A model generated the notes under the pieces. It did no database searches. It saw nothing but the letters and a program-made list of their open reading frames with translations, and had not been told where the DNA came from. From DATCMU01 sp036563245 (GTDB lineage: Bacteria; Pseudomonadota; Alphaproteobacteria; Rhizobiales; Devosiaceae), in NCBI GenBank assembly GCA_036563245.1, contig DATCMU010000045.1, forward strand, positions 1-47,380: 47,380 nt of DNA, read 5' to 3'. The position numbers and the translations under genes are program-made. Positions within the stretch are counted from its first letter, which is position 1. Each line of letters begins with the position of its first letter. This document shows positions 9,210 to 16,665 of this stretch, in pieces.

Positions 9210-9692
9210 ATGCGTTTGAACAACCTGGCCGACAATCCCGGCTCCTCGAAAACCCGCATCCGTATCGGTCGCGGAATCGGCTCCGGCAAGGGCAAGACCG
9301 GCGGTCGTGGCGGCAAGGGGCAGACGGCGCGCTCGGGCGTGGCGATCGGCGGCTTCGAGGGCGGCCAGATGCCGCTCCACATGCGTATGCCGAAGCGCGG
9401 ATTCAACAATCCGTTTGCCGCCAAGTACAATGCCGTGCGGCTCGACCGGATCCAGGCGGCCATCGATTCGGGCAAGCTCGACAACAAGGGCGTGATCGAC
9501 GCTGCGGCTCTGGTGGCCGCCGGTGTCGTCCGTCGCGCCAAGGACGGGATTCGCCTGATCAACGGCGGGACGTTCTCAGCCAAGAAGGTGACCTTCCAGG
9601 TCGCCCATGCTTCCAGCGGCGCCATTGCGGCCGTCGAGGCCCAGGGCGGCAAGGTCGAAGTTCTGGAGGCCGCTGCGCCTGCAGAGGCCTGA
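9210..9692 (+). CDS. rplO: 50S ribosomal protein L15
   Basis: 160 residues; the Gly-rich N-terminal extension GRGIGSGKGKTGGRGGKGQ and the MPKRGF motif are clear. It is a late assembly protein of the large subunit. The C-terminus has a short Ala-rich tail. A 127-base gap with a hairpin separates it from secY, longer than other gaps in this block. Confidence 0.98.
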   Translation: MRLNNLADNPGSSKTRIRIGRGIGSGKGKTGGRGGKGQTARSGVAIGGFEGGQMPLHMRMPKRGFNNPFAAKYNAVRLDRIQAAIDSGKLDNKGVIDAAALVAAGVVRRAKDGIRLINGGTFSAKKVTFQVAHASSGAIAAVEAQGGKVEVLEAAAPAEA

Positions 9693-9709
9693 CCGCGCCG
9701 TGTATCGCA

Positions 9710-9748
9710 AACCGCCGGCGGGTGATTGATCCGTTGGCGGATTTGTGA
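9710..9748 (+). promoter_or_regulatory. Hairpin in the rplO-secY gap
   Basis: CAAACCGCC pairs with GGCGGATTTG (nine pairs with one bulged A) around a loop of about 20 bases, in the 127-base gap ahead of secY. It has no T-run, so it is not a classical terminator. It might tune secY expression relative to the ribosomal genes or protect a processed end; this is inference from position only. Confidence 0.35.
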
Positions 9749-9819
9749 CTTGGTACGGGCGAAAAGCCGCCGGGGCAAATCTGTTCCGTCGGTCTCGTGC
9801 TCCAACTAAGAGATGAATT

Positions 9820-11157
9820 ATGGCGTCTGCAGCCGAACAACTGGCCCGCAATCTCAATTTCGGGACCTTTTCCAAGGCGAAGGTCCTGCAGCAGCGAATT
9901 CTCTTCACGCTGGGTGCGTTGCTCGTCTACCGGCTGGGCACCTATATCCCCATTCCCGGCATCGATCCGGACGTCTATGCGGAGACATTTGCGCGCACCG
10001 AGAACACCGTGCTGGGCATGTTCAACATGTTCGCGGGTGGCGCGGTCCAGCGCATGGCCGTGTTCGCGCTCAACCTCATTCCCTACATTACGGCCTCGAT
10101 CATCATCCAGGTGATTGCCACGGCGTCGCCGCGGCTCGAAGCGCTGAAGAAAGAGGGTGAGCAGGGCCGGCGCAAGCTGAACCAGTACACGCGCTACCTG
10201 ACGGTGGTCTTCTGCGCCATCCAGGCCTATGGAATTTCCAAGGGACTGGAGGCGAGCGAGGGGGTGGTCACCAACCCCGGCTGGTTCTTCGAGCTGTCAA
10301 CCATCGTCACACTGGTCGGGGGCACCATGTTCCTGATGTGGCTGGGCGAGCAAGTGACGTCTCGGGGTGTTGGTAACGGCATTTCCCTGATCATCTTTGC
10401 GGGCATTGCGGCAAACCTGCCCACTGCTATCGCCCAGACCCTTGATCTGAGCCGGACCGGCGCCATGACACCGCTGGCCGTTTTCGGGCTTGGTGTGCTG
10501 GTTATCGTGATCATCACGGTAATCGTGTTTTTCGAGCGGGCGCAGCGCCGGCTGCTGATCCAGTATCCGAAGCGACAGGTCGGCAACAAGATGTATCAGG
10601 GCGACACCTCGCACCTGCCGCTCAAGCTGAATACGTCGGGCGTCATCCCGGTCATCTTTGCGTCGTCTCTTCTTCTGATGCCGGCGACGGTTGCGTCCTT
10701 TGCGGCGCAAGGCAACGCCGCTCCGGGCTGGCTGTCGGTCATCGCTGCGGTGCTCGGTCGCGGCCAGCCGCTCTACATGATGCTGTTCGCGGCGCTGATC
10801 ATCTTCTTCTCGTTCTTCTATACCGCGATCGTGTTCAACCCGACGGACACCGCGGACAACCTCAAGCGCTCTGGCGGGTTCATTCCGGGCATTCGGCCTG
10901 GCGAGCGCACCGCGCAGCACATCGACTACGTGTTGACCCGGATCACGGTGATCGGCGCGCTCTATCTGACCGTGGTGGCGCTGGTGCCGGAATTCCTGAG
11001 GGCCGACATGAACATCTCCCAGTTCATCGGCGGTACATCGCTGCTCATTCTGGTGACGGTGACACTCGACACCGTTGCCCAGATCCAGAGTCACATGATC
11101 GCCCAGCAATATGAGGGGCTGGTGAAGCGCTCGCGGCTGGGGAGCAGGAGACGATGA
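9820..11157 (+). CDS. secY: Protein translocase subunit SecY
   Basis: 445 residues, polytopic with ten predicted membrane segments. MASAAEQLARNLNFGTFSKA start, the first helix with TYIPIPGIDP, and the cytosolic loops RKLNQYTRYL and PKRQVGNKMYQG. SecY is the channel of the Sec system in the inner membrane and works with SecE, SecG and SecA. It sits in the usual spc position. The last bases overlap the adk start by four (ATGA). Confidence 0.98.
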   Translation: MASAAEQLARNLNFGTFSKAKVLQQRILFTLGALLVYRLGTYIPIPGIDPDVYAETFARTENTVLGMFNMFAGGAVQRMAVFALNLIPYITASIIIQVIATASPRLEALKKEGEQGRRKLNQYTRYLTVVFCAIQAYGISKGLEASEGVVTNPGWFFELSTIVTLVGGTMFLMWLGEQVTSRGVGNGISLIIFAGIAANLPTAIAQTLDLSRTGAMTPLAVFGLGVLVIVIITVIVFFERAQRRLLIQYPKRQVGNKMYQGDTSHLPLKLNTSGVIPVIFASSLLLMPATVASFAAQGNAAPGWLSVIAAVLGRGQPLYMMLFAALIIFFSFFYTAIVFNPTDTADNLKRSGGFIPGIRPGERTAQHIDYVLTRITVIGALYLTVVALVPEFLRADMNISQFIGGTSLLILVTVTLDTVAQIQSHMIAQQYEGLVKRSRLGSRRR

Positions 11158-11723
11158 GACTCATTCTTCTGGGCCCGCCCGGTGCCGGCAAGGGGACGCA
11201 GGCCAAGATCCTGGTCGAGGCCTACGGCATTCCGCAATTGTCGACAGGGGATATCCTGCGCGGCGCGATTGCTGCGGGTACCTCGCTTGGCCTCGCGGCA
11301 AAGGCCGTGATGGACAAGGGTGACCTGGTGTCCGACGAAGTTGTGTGCGGCATCGTATCCGAGCGCATCGAAGGCGCCGATTGCGCCAATGGTTTCATTC
11401 TGGATGGCTTCCCTCGCACGATCGCGCAGGCAGAAGCGCTGGACAGGATGCTCGAGGAGAAGGGCATCGCTCTCGATGCGGTCGTCGAGATTCGCGCCGA
11501 CACCGAAACCCTGATCTCCAGGGTGGTGAACCGGGCGCGTGAAACCGGTGGGGCGCGCGCTGACGACAATGAAGAGGTTCTTCGCAATCGCCTCGACGTC
11601 TATCGTCAGCAGACCGAACCGCTGGTCGCGTACTACCGGGCCCAGGGGCTTCTGAAATCGATTGACGGCATGGCGCCGATCGAGACGGTTACCGCCACGA
11701 TACGCAAGGCGCTCGGGGGATGA
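11154..11723 (+). CDS. adk: Adenylate kinase (short-LID form)
   Basis: 189 residues. The P-loop GPPGAGKGTQ lies at 7-16 and the AMP-binding DGFPRT follows at about 83-88. The LID domain is the short version (RARETGGARADDNEE), lacking the 25-30-residue insert and zinc cysteines of long forms; this is common in alphaproteobacteria. It interconverts ATP + AMP and 2 ADP. It overlaps secY by four bases and is followed by a 182-base gap with the rpsM promoter. Confidence 0.97.
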   Translation: MRLILLGPPGAGKGTQAKILVEAYGIPQLSTGDILRGAIAAGTSLGLAAKAVMDKGDLVSDEVVCGIVSERIEGADCANGFILDGFPRTIAQAEALDRMLEEKGIALDAVVEIRADTETLISRVVNRARETGGARADDNEEVLRNRLDVYRQQTEPLVAYYRAQGLLKSIDGMAPIETVTATIRKALGG

Positions 11724-11748
11724 GCGGGACAGGTAGAATTCTGGGCTG

Positions 11749-11777
11749 TTGACTTTGCCCAAGCAAGCCGCTAGGAA
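11749..11777 (+). promoter_or_regulatory. Promoter-like element ahead of rpsM
   Basis: TTGACT (11749-11754), a 17-base spacer, then TAGGAA (11772-11777). The -35 matches five of six consensus bases; the -10 is weak. Initiation about seven bases downstream would start the RNA at the CCAGTCT hairpin beginning at 11784. The adk-rpsM gap is the natural place for an internal promoter of the alpha block. Confidence 0.55.
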
Positions 11778-11783
11778 CCGCGG

Positions 11784-11808
11784 CCAGTCTCAAGGAAATC
11801 CAGACTGG
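11784..11808 (+). promoter_or_regulatory. Hairpin at the predicted 5' end of the rpsM leader
   Basis: CCAGTCT (11784-11790) pairs perfectly with AGACTGG (11802-11808). A flanking set, AGGAACCG (11773-11780) with CGGTTCCT (11812-11819), extends the inverted repeat at DNA level. The 5' hairpin could stabilise the mRNA or bind a ribosomal protein (S4 does so in the E. coli alpha operon, with a different structure). Function is inferred. Confidence 0.45.
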
Positions 11809-11905
11809 GTTCGGTTCCTGCACATAGGGTGGGGGGTCGGAATCCGGTCCCTTGTTGTTGAACGACTTGGGGAGCGATTCCCTTGTTGAGTGAAGGAGAT
11901 CGGAC

Positions 11906-12274
11906 GTGGCTCGTATTGCTGGCGTCAACATCCCGACGAACAAGCGCGTAGTGATTGCGCTTCAGTATATCCATGGGATTGGCCCGAAGAAGGCCGAAGA
12001 AATCTGTCAGAAGGTCAGCATCCCGGCCGAGCGCCGCGTGAATGAACTGACTGACGCGGAAGTGATTCAGATCCGCGAGACCATCGACCGCGATTACGTG
12101 GTCGAAGGCGACCTGCGCCGGAACGTTGCCATGAACATCAAGCGTTTGATGGACCTGGGCAACTATCGCGGCCTGCGTCACCGTCGTGGGCTGCCCGTTC
12201 GCGGTCAGCGTACCCACACCAATGCCCGGACCCGCAAGGGACCGGCCAAGCCGATCGCAGGCAAGAAGAAGTAG
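11906..12274 (+). CDS. rpsM: 30S ribosomal protein S13
   Basis: 122 residues; MARIAGVNIPTNKRVVIALQ start, a helix-two-turn-helix region and the basic C-terminus RTHTNARTRKGPAKPIAGKKK that touches P-site tRNA. S13 makes the inter-subunit bridge to L5. GAAGGAGAT is the ribosome binding site. rpmJ, which precedes rpsM in E. coli, is not present in the gap. Confidence 0.98.
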   Translation: MARIAGVNIPTNKRVVIALQYIHGIGPKKAEEICQKVSIPAERRVNELTDAEVIQIRETIDRDYVVEGDLRRNVAMNIKRLMDLGNYRGLRHRRGLPVRGQRTHTNARTRKGPAKPIAGKKK

Positions 12275-12350
12275 GGAGCCCTGCAAGAGGCTCTCCGGTG
12301 GAGCCGCCGGGCAATCGTTACGGCGGCGATGAGATCGACCAGAGGATAGT

Positions 12351-12743
12351 ATGGCAAAAGCTGATACCACGCGCGTCCGCCGTCGCGAGCGCAAGAACAT
12401 CACTTCGGGCGTCGCGCATGTGAACGCGTCGTTCAACAACACCATGATCACCATTACCGACGTGCAAGGCAATACCATTTCGTGGTCGTCTGCCGGTACG
12501 ATGGGTTTCAAGGGGTCGCGCAAGTCTACCCCCTATGCCGCCCAGGTGGCTGCCGAGGACGCGGCGAAGAAGGCGCAGGAACACGGCATGAAGACCCTTG
12601 AGGTCGAAGTCCGCGGTCCGGGTTCGGGCCGCGAGTCTGCCCTGCGTGCGCTGCAGGCAGCAGGTTTCAATGTCACCAGCATCCGCGATGTCACGTCCAT
12701 TCCGCATAACGGGTGCCGGCCGCGCAAGCGGCGCCGCGTCTGA
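12351..12743 (+). CDS. rpsK: 30S ribosomal protein S11
   Basis: 130 residues; core GVAHVNASFNNTMITITDVQ and the conserved end VTSIPHNGCRPRKRRRV. S11 is part of the platform of the small subunit near the E site. It lies 76 bases after rpsM. rpsD, often next in the E. coli alpha operon, is absent here, as is usual in alphaproteobacteria. Confidence 0.98.
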   Translation: MAKADTTRVRRRERKNITSGVAHVNASFNNTMITITDVQGNTISWSSAGTMGFKGSRKSTPYAAQVAAEDAAKKAQEHGMKTLEVEVRGPGSGRESALRALQAAGFNVTSIRDVTSIPHNGCRPRKRRRV

Positions 12744-12754
12744 GTTTGGCGATC

Positions 12755-12778
12755 CCGGATCCGCAGGGGCGGGTCCGG
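12755..12778 (+). promoter_or_regulatory. Short hairpin between rpsK and rpoA
   Basis: CCGGATCC (12755-12762) pairs with GGGTCCGG (12771-12778), eight pairs with one G-T wobble and an eight-base loop. There is no T-run. It could be a processing or partial termination signal that sets rpoA level; weak evidence. Confidence 0.3.
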
Positions 12779-12841
12779 TTGGCATTCCGTTGCGGCGTAT
12801 GCGGCAAGTGGCGGCCGCTATTTTGAAAGGATGTTGACGTA

Positions 12842-13858
12842 ATGATCCAGAAAAACTGGCAGGAACTCATCAAGCCGACCAAGCTGGATATCGTGGCGGG
12901 TGGCGATCCGTCGCGTGTGGCGTCGATCGTTGCCGAGCCGCTGGAGCGCGGCTATGGCCTCACGTTGGGCAATGCGCTGCGGCGCGTGCTGCTGTCGTCC
13001 CTCCAGGGCGCGGCTGTCACGGCGATGCAGATCGACGGCGTGCTGCATGAGTTTTCCTCGGTGCCCGGGGTTCGCGAGGACATCACCGACCTGGTCCTGA
13101 ACGTCAAGGAAATCGCCGTCAAGATGGGTTCGGAAGAGCCCAAGCGGCTGACCCTTCACAAGGAAGGGCCGGGCGCGGTCAAGGCAGGCGACATCAAGGT
13201 GTCCGGCGATATCGAGATCCTCAATCCCGACCTGGTGCTCTGTCACCTGGACGAGGGTGCGGAGATCAATATCGAGTTCACCGTGAGCACGGGCAAGGGC
13301 TACGTTCCGGCGGATCGCAATCGCCCGGATGACGCGCCGATCGGATATATCCCGGTCGACGCCCTGTTTTCGCCGGTCAAGCGGGTGAGCTACAAGGTCG
13401 AAGCGACCCGGGCGGGCGAGAGCCTCGACAAGGACAAGCTTACGCTTCAGGTGGAAACGAACGGCGCCGTGGCGCCGGAGGATGCAGTTGCCTATGCAGC
13501 GCGCATCCTGCAGGACCAGCTGAGCGTGTTCGTGACCTTCGAGGAGCCGAGCAAGGAAAAGACCACGGAGTCGGTTCCCGAGCTGGCGTTCAATCCGGCA
13601 TTGCTCAAGAAGGTGGACGAGCTCGAACTCAGCGTGCGTTCGGCAAACTGCCTGAAGAACGACAACATCGTTTATATCGGCGACCTGATCCAGAAGACCG
13701 AGGCGGAAATGCTCCGCACTCCGAATTTTGGTCGCAAGTCGCTGAACGAAATCAAGGAAGTGTTGGCGCAGATGGGGTTGCATCTTGGCATGGATGTTCC
13801 CAACTGGCCGCCCGAAAACATCGACGATCTCGCCAAGCGCTACGAAGATCATTATTGA
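12842..13858 (+). CDS. rpoA: DNA-directed RNA polymerase subunit alpha
   Basis: 338 residues. The N-terminal dimerisation domain has RGYGLTLGNALRRVLLSSL, the assembly motif. The C-terminal domain (about 265-325) has SVRSANCLKNDNIVYIGDL and NFGRKSLNEIKEVL, which bind UP elements and activators. It is the scaffold for RNA polymerase assembly. AAAGGATG acts as ribosome binding site. It has its standard place between rpsK and rplQ. Confidence 0.98.
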   Translation: MIQKNWQELIKPTKLDIVAGGDPSRVASIVAEPLERGYGLTLGNALRRVLLSSLQGAAVTAMQIDGVLHEFSSVPGVREDITDLVLNVKEIAVKMGSEEPKRLTLHKEGPGAVKAGDIKVSGDIEILNPDLVLCHLDEGAEINIEFTVSTGKGYVPADRNRPDDAPIGYIPVDALFSPVKRVSYKVEATRAGESLDKDKLTLQVETNGAVAPEDAVAYAARILQDQLSVFVTFEEPSKEKTTESVPELAFNPALLKKVDELELSVRSANCLKNDNIVYIGDLIQKTEAEMLRTPNFGRKSLNEIKEVLAQMGLHLGMDVPNWPPENIDDLAKRYEDHY

Positions 13859-13899
13859 TCTGATCGGCCCACGGGATCGAGTTTGACAGGAGAGACAGG

Positions 13900-14322
13900 A
13901 TGCGCCACCGCAAAGCCGGACGGAAGCTGAACCGGACGCCGAGCCATCGCAAGGCGATGTTCGCCAACATGTCCGCCGCGCTCATCAAGCATGAGCAGAT
14001 CGTGACCACCTTGCCCAAGGCCAAGGAGCTTCGTCCCATCGTGGAGAAGCTGATTACGCTGGGCAAGCGCGGCGACCTGCATGCCCGCCGCATGGCGATT
14101 GCGCAGATCGGCGACGAGAAGATGGTGGCCAAGCTCTTTGATGTGCTTGGTCCGCGCTACAAGGATCGCATGGGCGGCTATACCCGGATCCTCAAGGCCG
14201 GCTTCCGTTATGGCGACGACGCCGCGCGCGCCGTGATCGAATTCGTCGACCGCGATCCATCGGCCAAGGGCCAGGACAGCGGCCCGGTCATCGAGCGCGA
14301 AGAGGAAAGCGAAGCCGCCTGA
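13900..14322 (+). CDS. rplQ: 50S ribosomal protein L17
   Basis: 140 residues; MRHRKAGRKLNRTPSHRKAM start and GGYTRILKAGFRYGDDAARA in the core. The acidic tail is longer than the E. coli end but normal for alphaproteobacteria. It is the last gene of the superoperon, followed by a strong terminator. Confidence 0.98.
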   Translation: MRHRKAGRKLNRTPSHRKAMFANMSAALIKHEQIVTTLPKAKELRPIVEKLITLGKRGDLHARRMAIAQIGDEKMVAKLFDVLGPRYKDRMGGYTRILKAGFRYGDDAARAVIEFVDRDPSAKGQDSGPVIEREEESEAA

Positions 14323-14348
14323 TCGTCCAGCGCGCTTTTCGCAAGAAT

Positions 14349-14385
14349 GGAAAGGCCGTGGCTTCCGCCGCGGCCTTTCCTTTTT
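14349..14385 (+). terminator. Intrinsic terminator of the ribosomal superoperon
   Basis: GGAAAGGCCG (14349-14358) pairs perfectly with CGGCCTTTCC (14371-14380), followed by TTTTT. It lies 26 bases after the rplQ stop. Confidence 0.9.
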
Positions 14386-14405
14386 GTGCACGATTCAGAC
14401 AACGG

Positions 14406-14421
14406 TTAGCATAGATGCTAA
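14406..14421. promoter_or_regulatory. Perfect palindrome, probable operator of the ArsR-type regulator
   Basis: TTAGCATAGATGCTAA: TTAGCAT and ATGCTAA are exact inverted repeats with a two-base centre. It lies 40-55 bases ahead of the preferred start of the regulator gene and just upstream of a TTGTCA -35-like hexamer (14427-14432). ArsR-family proteins bind such AT-rich dyads as dimers, so autoregulation is a reasonable inference. Confidence 0.5.
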
Positions 14422-14440
14422 GTATCTTGTCATGCCTGGG

Positions 14441-14452
14441 CTATCATGATAG
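14441..14452. promoter_or_regulatory. Second palindrome at the regulator start region
   Basis: CTATCATGATAG is a perfect 12-base palindrome. It contains the upstream candidate ATG at 14446 and overlaps a possible -10 element (TAGTTA, 14450-14455, 17 bases after TTGTCA). That arrangement favours the ATG at 14461 as the true start, perhaps on a nearly leaderless mRNA. Confidence 0.35.
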
Positions 14453-14460
14453 TTAGTGGT

Positions 14461-14778
14461 ATGGCTAACCAACCAGTTCCGGTCATCTTCAGCGCCCTGT
14501 CCGATGGGACCCGCTTTGCGGTGATAGAACGGCTGTGTCGCGGTCCGGCTTCGGTCAGCGAACTGCAACAGCCGTTCTCCATGGCGACCCCGACGTTCCT
14601 GCGTCACCTGAAAGTCCTGGAGCAGGCTGGACTGATTGTCACCAGCAAGCGGGGGCGGGTGCGCACCTGCAGGCTCAGGCCGGAGGCGCTGGGATCGGCC
14701 GAGAGCTGGATCCGGCAGCGGCGCGTCGAGGTAGCCGCGCAGCTCGATCGGCTGGCCGCATTCGTGGAGGAGGAGTGA
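14461..14778 (+). CDS. ArsR-family winged-helix transcriptional regulator
   Basis: About 105 residues from the ATG at 14461; a start at 14446 would add five residues. The ArsR/SmtB fold is shown by FSALSDGTRFAVIERL and the recognition region TPTFLRHLKVLEQAGLI, then the wing SKRGRVRTCRL. No metal-binding cysteine pair is present, so it is not a classical metal sensor. It belongs to the subgroup paired with an SRPBCC-domain gene, which follows after two bases. Those pairs probably sense a small molecule, but the ligand is unknown. No strong Shine-Dalgarno is seen for either start. Confidence 0.85.
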   Translation: MANQPVPVIFSALSDGTRFAVIERLCRGPASVSELQQPFSMATPTFLRHLKVLEQAGLIVTSKRGRVRTCRLRPEALGSAESWIRQRRVEVAAQLDRLAAFVEEE

Positions 14779-14780
14779 TC

Positions 14781-15245
14781 ATGCCCGTCAACGTGCACAA
14801 CGAGCGCTTCGAGCTGGAGCGCGTGCTTTCCAAATGCAGGTCGCATGTGTTCTCGGCGTGGGCCGATCCGGACAAGAAACGCAAATGGTTTGGCGACCCA
14901 TCCGGCAAGGGCAATTCCCATGTGATGGATTTTCGAGTGGGCGGCCGAGAATTTGGCGCCTTCGAGAACGAGATGGGATTGCACGAGAACGAAACATGCT
15001 ATTTCGAGATATTGCCCGATGACCTGATCGTGTTCTCTTACTCAATGTCCATGAACAGGCGCGTGCACTCGGTGTCGCTGGTCACGGTGCGCTTTGCGGA
15101 CGAGGGGGGCGGTACGCGGCTGACCTATACCGAGCAGATGTGCGTCATCGAGCCCAGTGACGGCGCGGCAGGGCGCGAACATGGCTGGAACGCCCTGCTG
15201 GACGCGCTTGAGTCATTCCTCGAAGGTGAATTGGCCGCTCAGTGA
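14781..15245 (+). CDS. SRPBCC (AHSA1-like) domain protein
   Basis: 154 residues. The AHSA1/START-like fold is recognised from ELERVLSKCRSHVFSAWADP with KRKWFG, the middle GGRE.G, and the C-terminal GWNALLDALESFL helix. These proteins have a deep hydrophobic cavity for lipids or aromatic ligands. AGGAGTGATC provides a ribosome binding site inside the end of the ArsR gene, and the two form one operon. The pair probably makes a ligand-responsive module; the ligand is not known. Confidence 0.8.
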   Translation: MPVNVHNERFELERVLSKCRSHVFSAWADPDKKRKWFGDPSGKGNSHVMDFRVGGREFGAFENEMGLHENETCYFEILPDDLIVFSYSMSMNRRVHSVSLVTVRFADEGGGTRLTYTEQMCVIEPSDGAAGREHGWNALLDALESFLEGELAAQ

Positions 15246-15278
15246 ACGCACGGACAGGTTGGGCTTGGCAGGCCCGGT

Positions 15279-15310
15279 GCAGCCGGCCGCATGGTTGCAC
15301 GGCCGGCTGC
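15279..15310. terminator. Terminator-like hairpin between convergent genes
   Basis: GCAGCCGGCCG (15279-15289) pairs perfectly with CGGCCGGCTGC (15300-15310) around a ten-base loop. It lies between the stops of the SRPBCC gene and the decarboxylase gene. No real T-run is seen on either side, so it may slow polymerase in both directions or act with Rho. Confidence 0.5.
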
Positions 15311-15319
15311 TGTCTCGCT

Positions 15320-16471
15320 TCAGACGAGTATCTCGTCCACGTAGTATTGGGCACGGTCGGAGAAGCCGTTGAACGCCGTGGTCGATGCCTGGGAATAGGC
15401 ACCCATCTGCCCGAACTCTATCCAGTCGTCCTCCGCGATCACCTCGGGGAAATCGAAGGCCTGCGGGAGCACGTCGTATGAATCGCAGGTCGGCCCGAAT
15501 ATCTTGAAGGGAATGGTCGGGCCGGAAAGGATTTGCCCGTCGCGCCACACGCGTGTCGGGGGCAGGATGGGCATGAACTTGACTTCCATCAAGGCCCCGT
15601 ATGCGCCGTCATTGAGATAGACCGAGACGTTGTTGCGCTGGTGTTTGACGCGCAGGAGCAGCGAGGTGGAGGGGGTAACCATCGCGCGGCCCGGTTCCAC
15701 GATCATCTGCGGACGGCTGGAGCCGAAAGTCTTCTTGGCCGCCTTCTCGATCGTCTCGAAATAGCGCGAAATGGGCGGGGCGCCGCTCGAGGGATAGGCG
15801 GCGGGGAATCCACCGCCGACATTGAGCCGCTTCAACTCGATATGGGCACGCTCGGCGATGCGCCCGGCCGCCGCGATGTGACGCTCGTAGGTATAGACTT
15901 CCTCGCATTGCGAGCCGACGTGGAAGCAAAGGCTCACCGAATAGCCCATGGCCTTGGCAATCGTGGCGATTTCGATGGCCCCTTGCTCGGGGATGCCGAA
16001 TTTCGTGCCGAAATCATAGGCCTTGCGCGCCTTGACCGCCTTGAAGCGGATGGTGATCTCGACGTCCTCGGAGGGGGGGACGATAGCAGCGATCTGGTCG
16101 AGCTGGGCCAGGTTGTCGATGGCGAACGACTTCACGCCGTACTGTTCCCATGCCGCGGTGATCTCGCGCCGGGACTTGATCGGATTGTTGTAGTGAAGCG
16201 CCGCGCCAGGGGCATGAGTTCGCACCAGGGCCATCTCGTTGGGTGAGGCGACGTCAAAGGCCTCCAGGCCTTCGCGGCGCAGGATCTCGATAATGTGGGG
16301 AGAAGGATTGGCCTTGACCGCGTAGGTGACCAGGCCATTGAACCCGGCCTTGAACGTCTCCGCGGACTTGACCAGTTCCTTCTCGCAGAACAGGAATGCC
16401 GGCATGTCCGGTGTCTCGGACTGGATGAGTGCTTGCGTATCGGGATAGCGAACCGGCTGGTTCTGCGTCAT
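15320..16471 (-). CDS. Ornithine/lysine decarboxylase, fold type III PLP enzyme
   Basis: 383 residues from the ATG at 16471; AGGAAGG lies nine bases upstream, which favours this over the longer open frame. Family landmarks: PLP lysine K53 in YAVKANPSP, HVGSQ at 184-188, glycine loop GGGFP at 219-223, EPGRAMV from 259, catalytic C329 in GPTCDSYD, and FNGF at 367-370. It would decarboxylate L-ornithine to putrescine, or L-lysine to cadaverine, as a cytosolic homodimer. Substrate choice cannot be read from the sequence; alphaproteobacterial members are often bifunctional. It is a single gene convergent to the SRPBCC gene. Confidence 0.9.
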   Translation of the reverse strand: MTQNQPVRYPDTQALIQSETPDMPAFLFCEKELVKSAETFKAGFNGLVTYAVKANPSPHIIEILRREGLEAFDVASPNEMALVRTHAPGAALHYNNPIKSRREITAAWEQYGVKSFAIDNLAQLDQIAAIVPPSEDVEITIRFKAVKARKAYDFGTKFGIPEQGAIEIATIAKAMGYSVSLCFHVGSQCEEVYTYERHIAAAGRIAERAHIELKRLNVGGGFPAAYPSSGAPPISRYFETIEKAAKKTFGSSRPQMIVEPGRAMVTPSTSLLLRVKHQRNNVSVYLNDGAYGALMEVKFMPILPPTRVWRDGQILSGPTIPFKIFGPTCDSYDVLPQAFDFPEVIAEDDWIEFGQMGAYSQASTTAFNGFSDRAQYYVDEILV

Positions 16472-16665
16472 GCCATTGGGCCTTCCTGGGTCTGGGTGAA
16501 AAACGCGCGGACATATAGGGCGCATCGCGCCCGGGTACAATGACAAATATCACAGGCGGGCGAACTGATTTCATCACCTTATTACCGACAGATTCGGTGC
16601 GTTTTTTGACGAACCTGCCATTTCCCGGCTTTCCCGGCCCAATGAACGATTTCAGGAGAAAGAAC

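Noticed and set aside
11724..11905. rpmJ (L36) between adk and rpsM
   Set aside because: No frame encodes an L36-like sequence; in many alphaproteobacteria rpmJ lies elsewhere.
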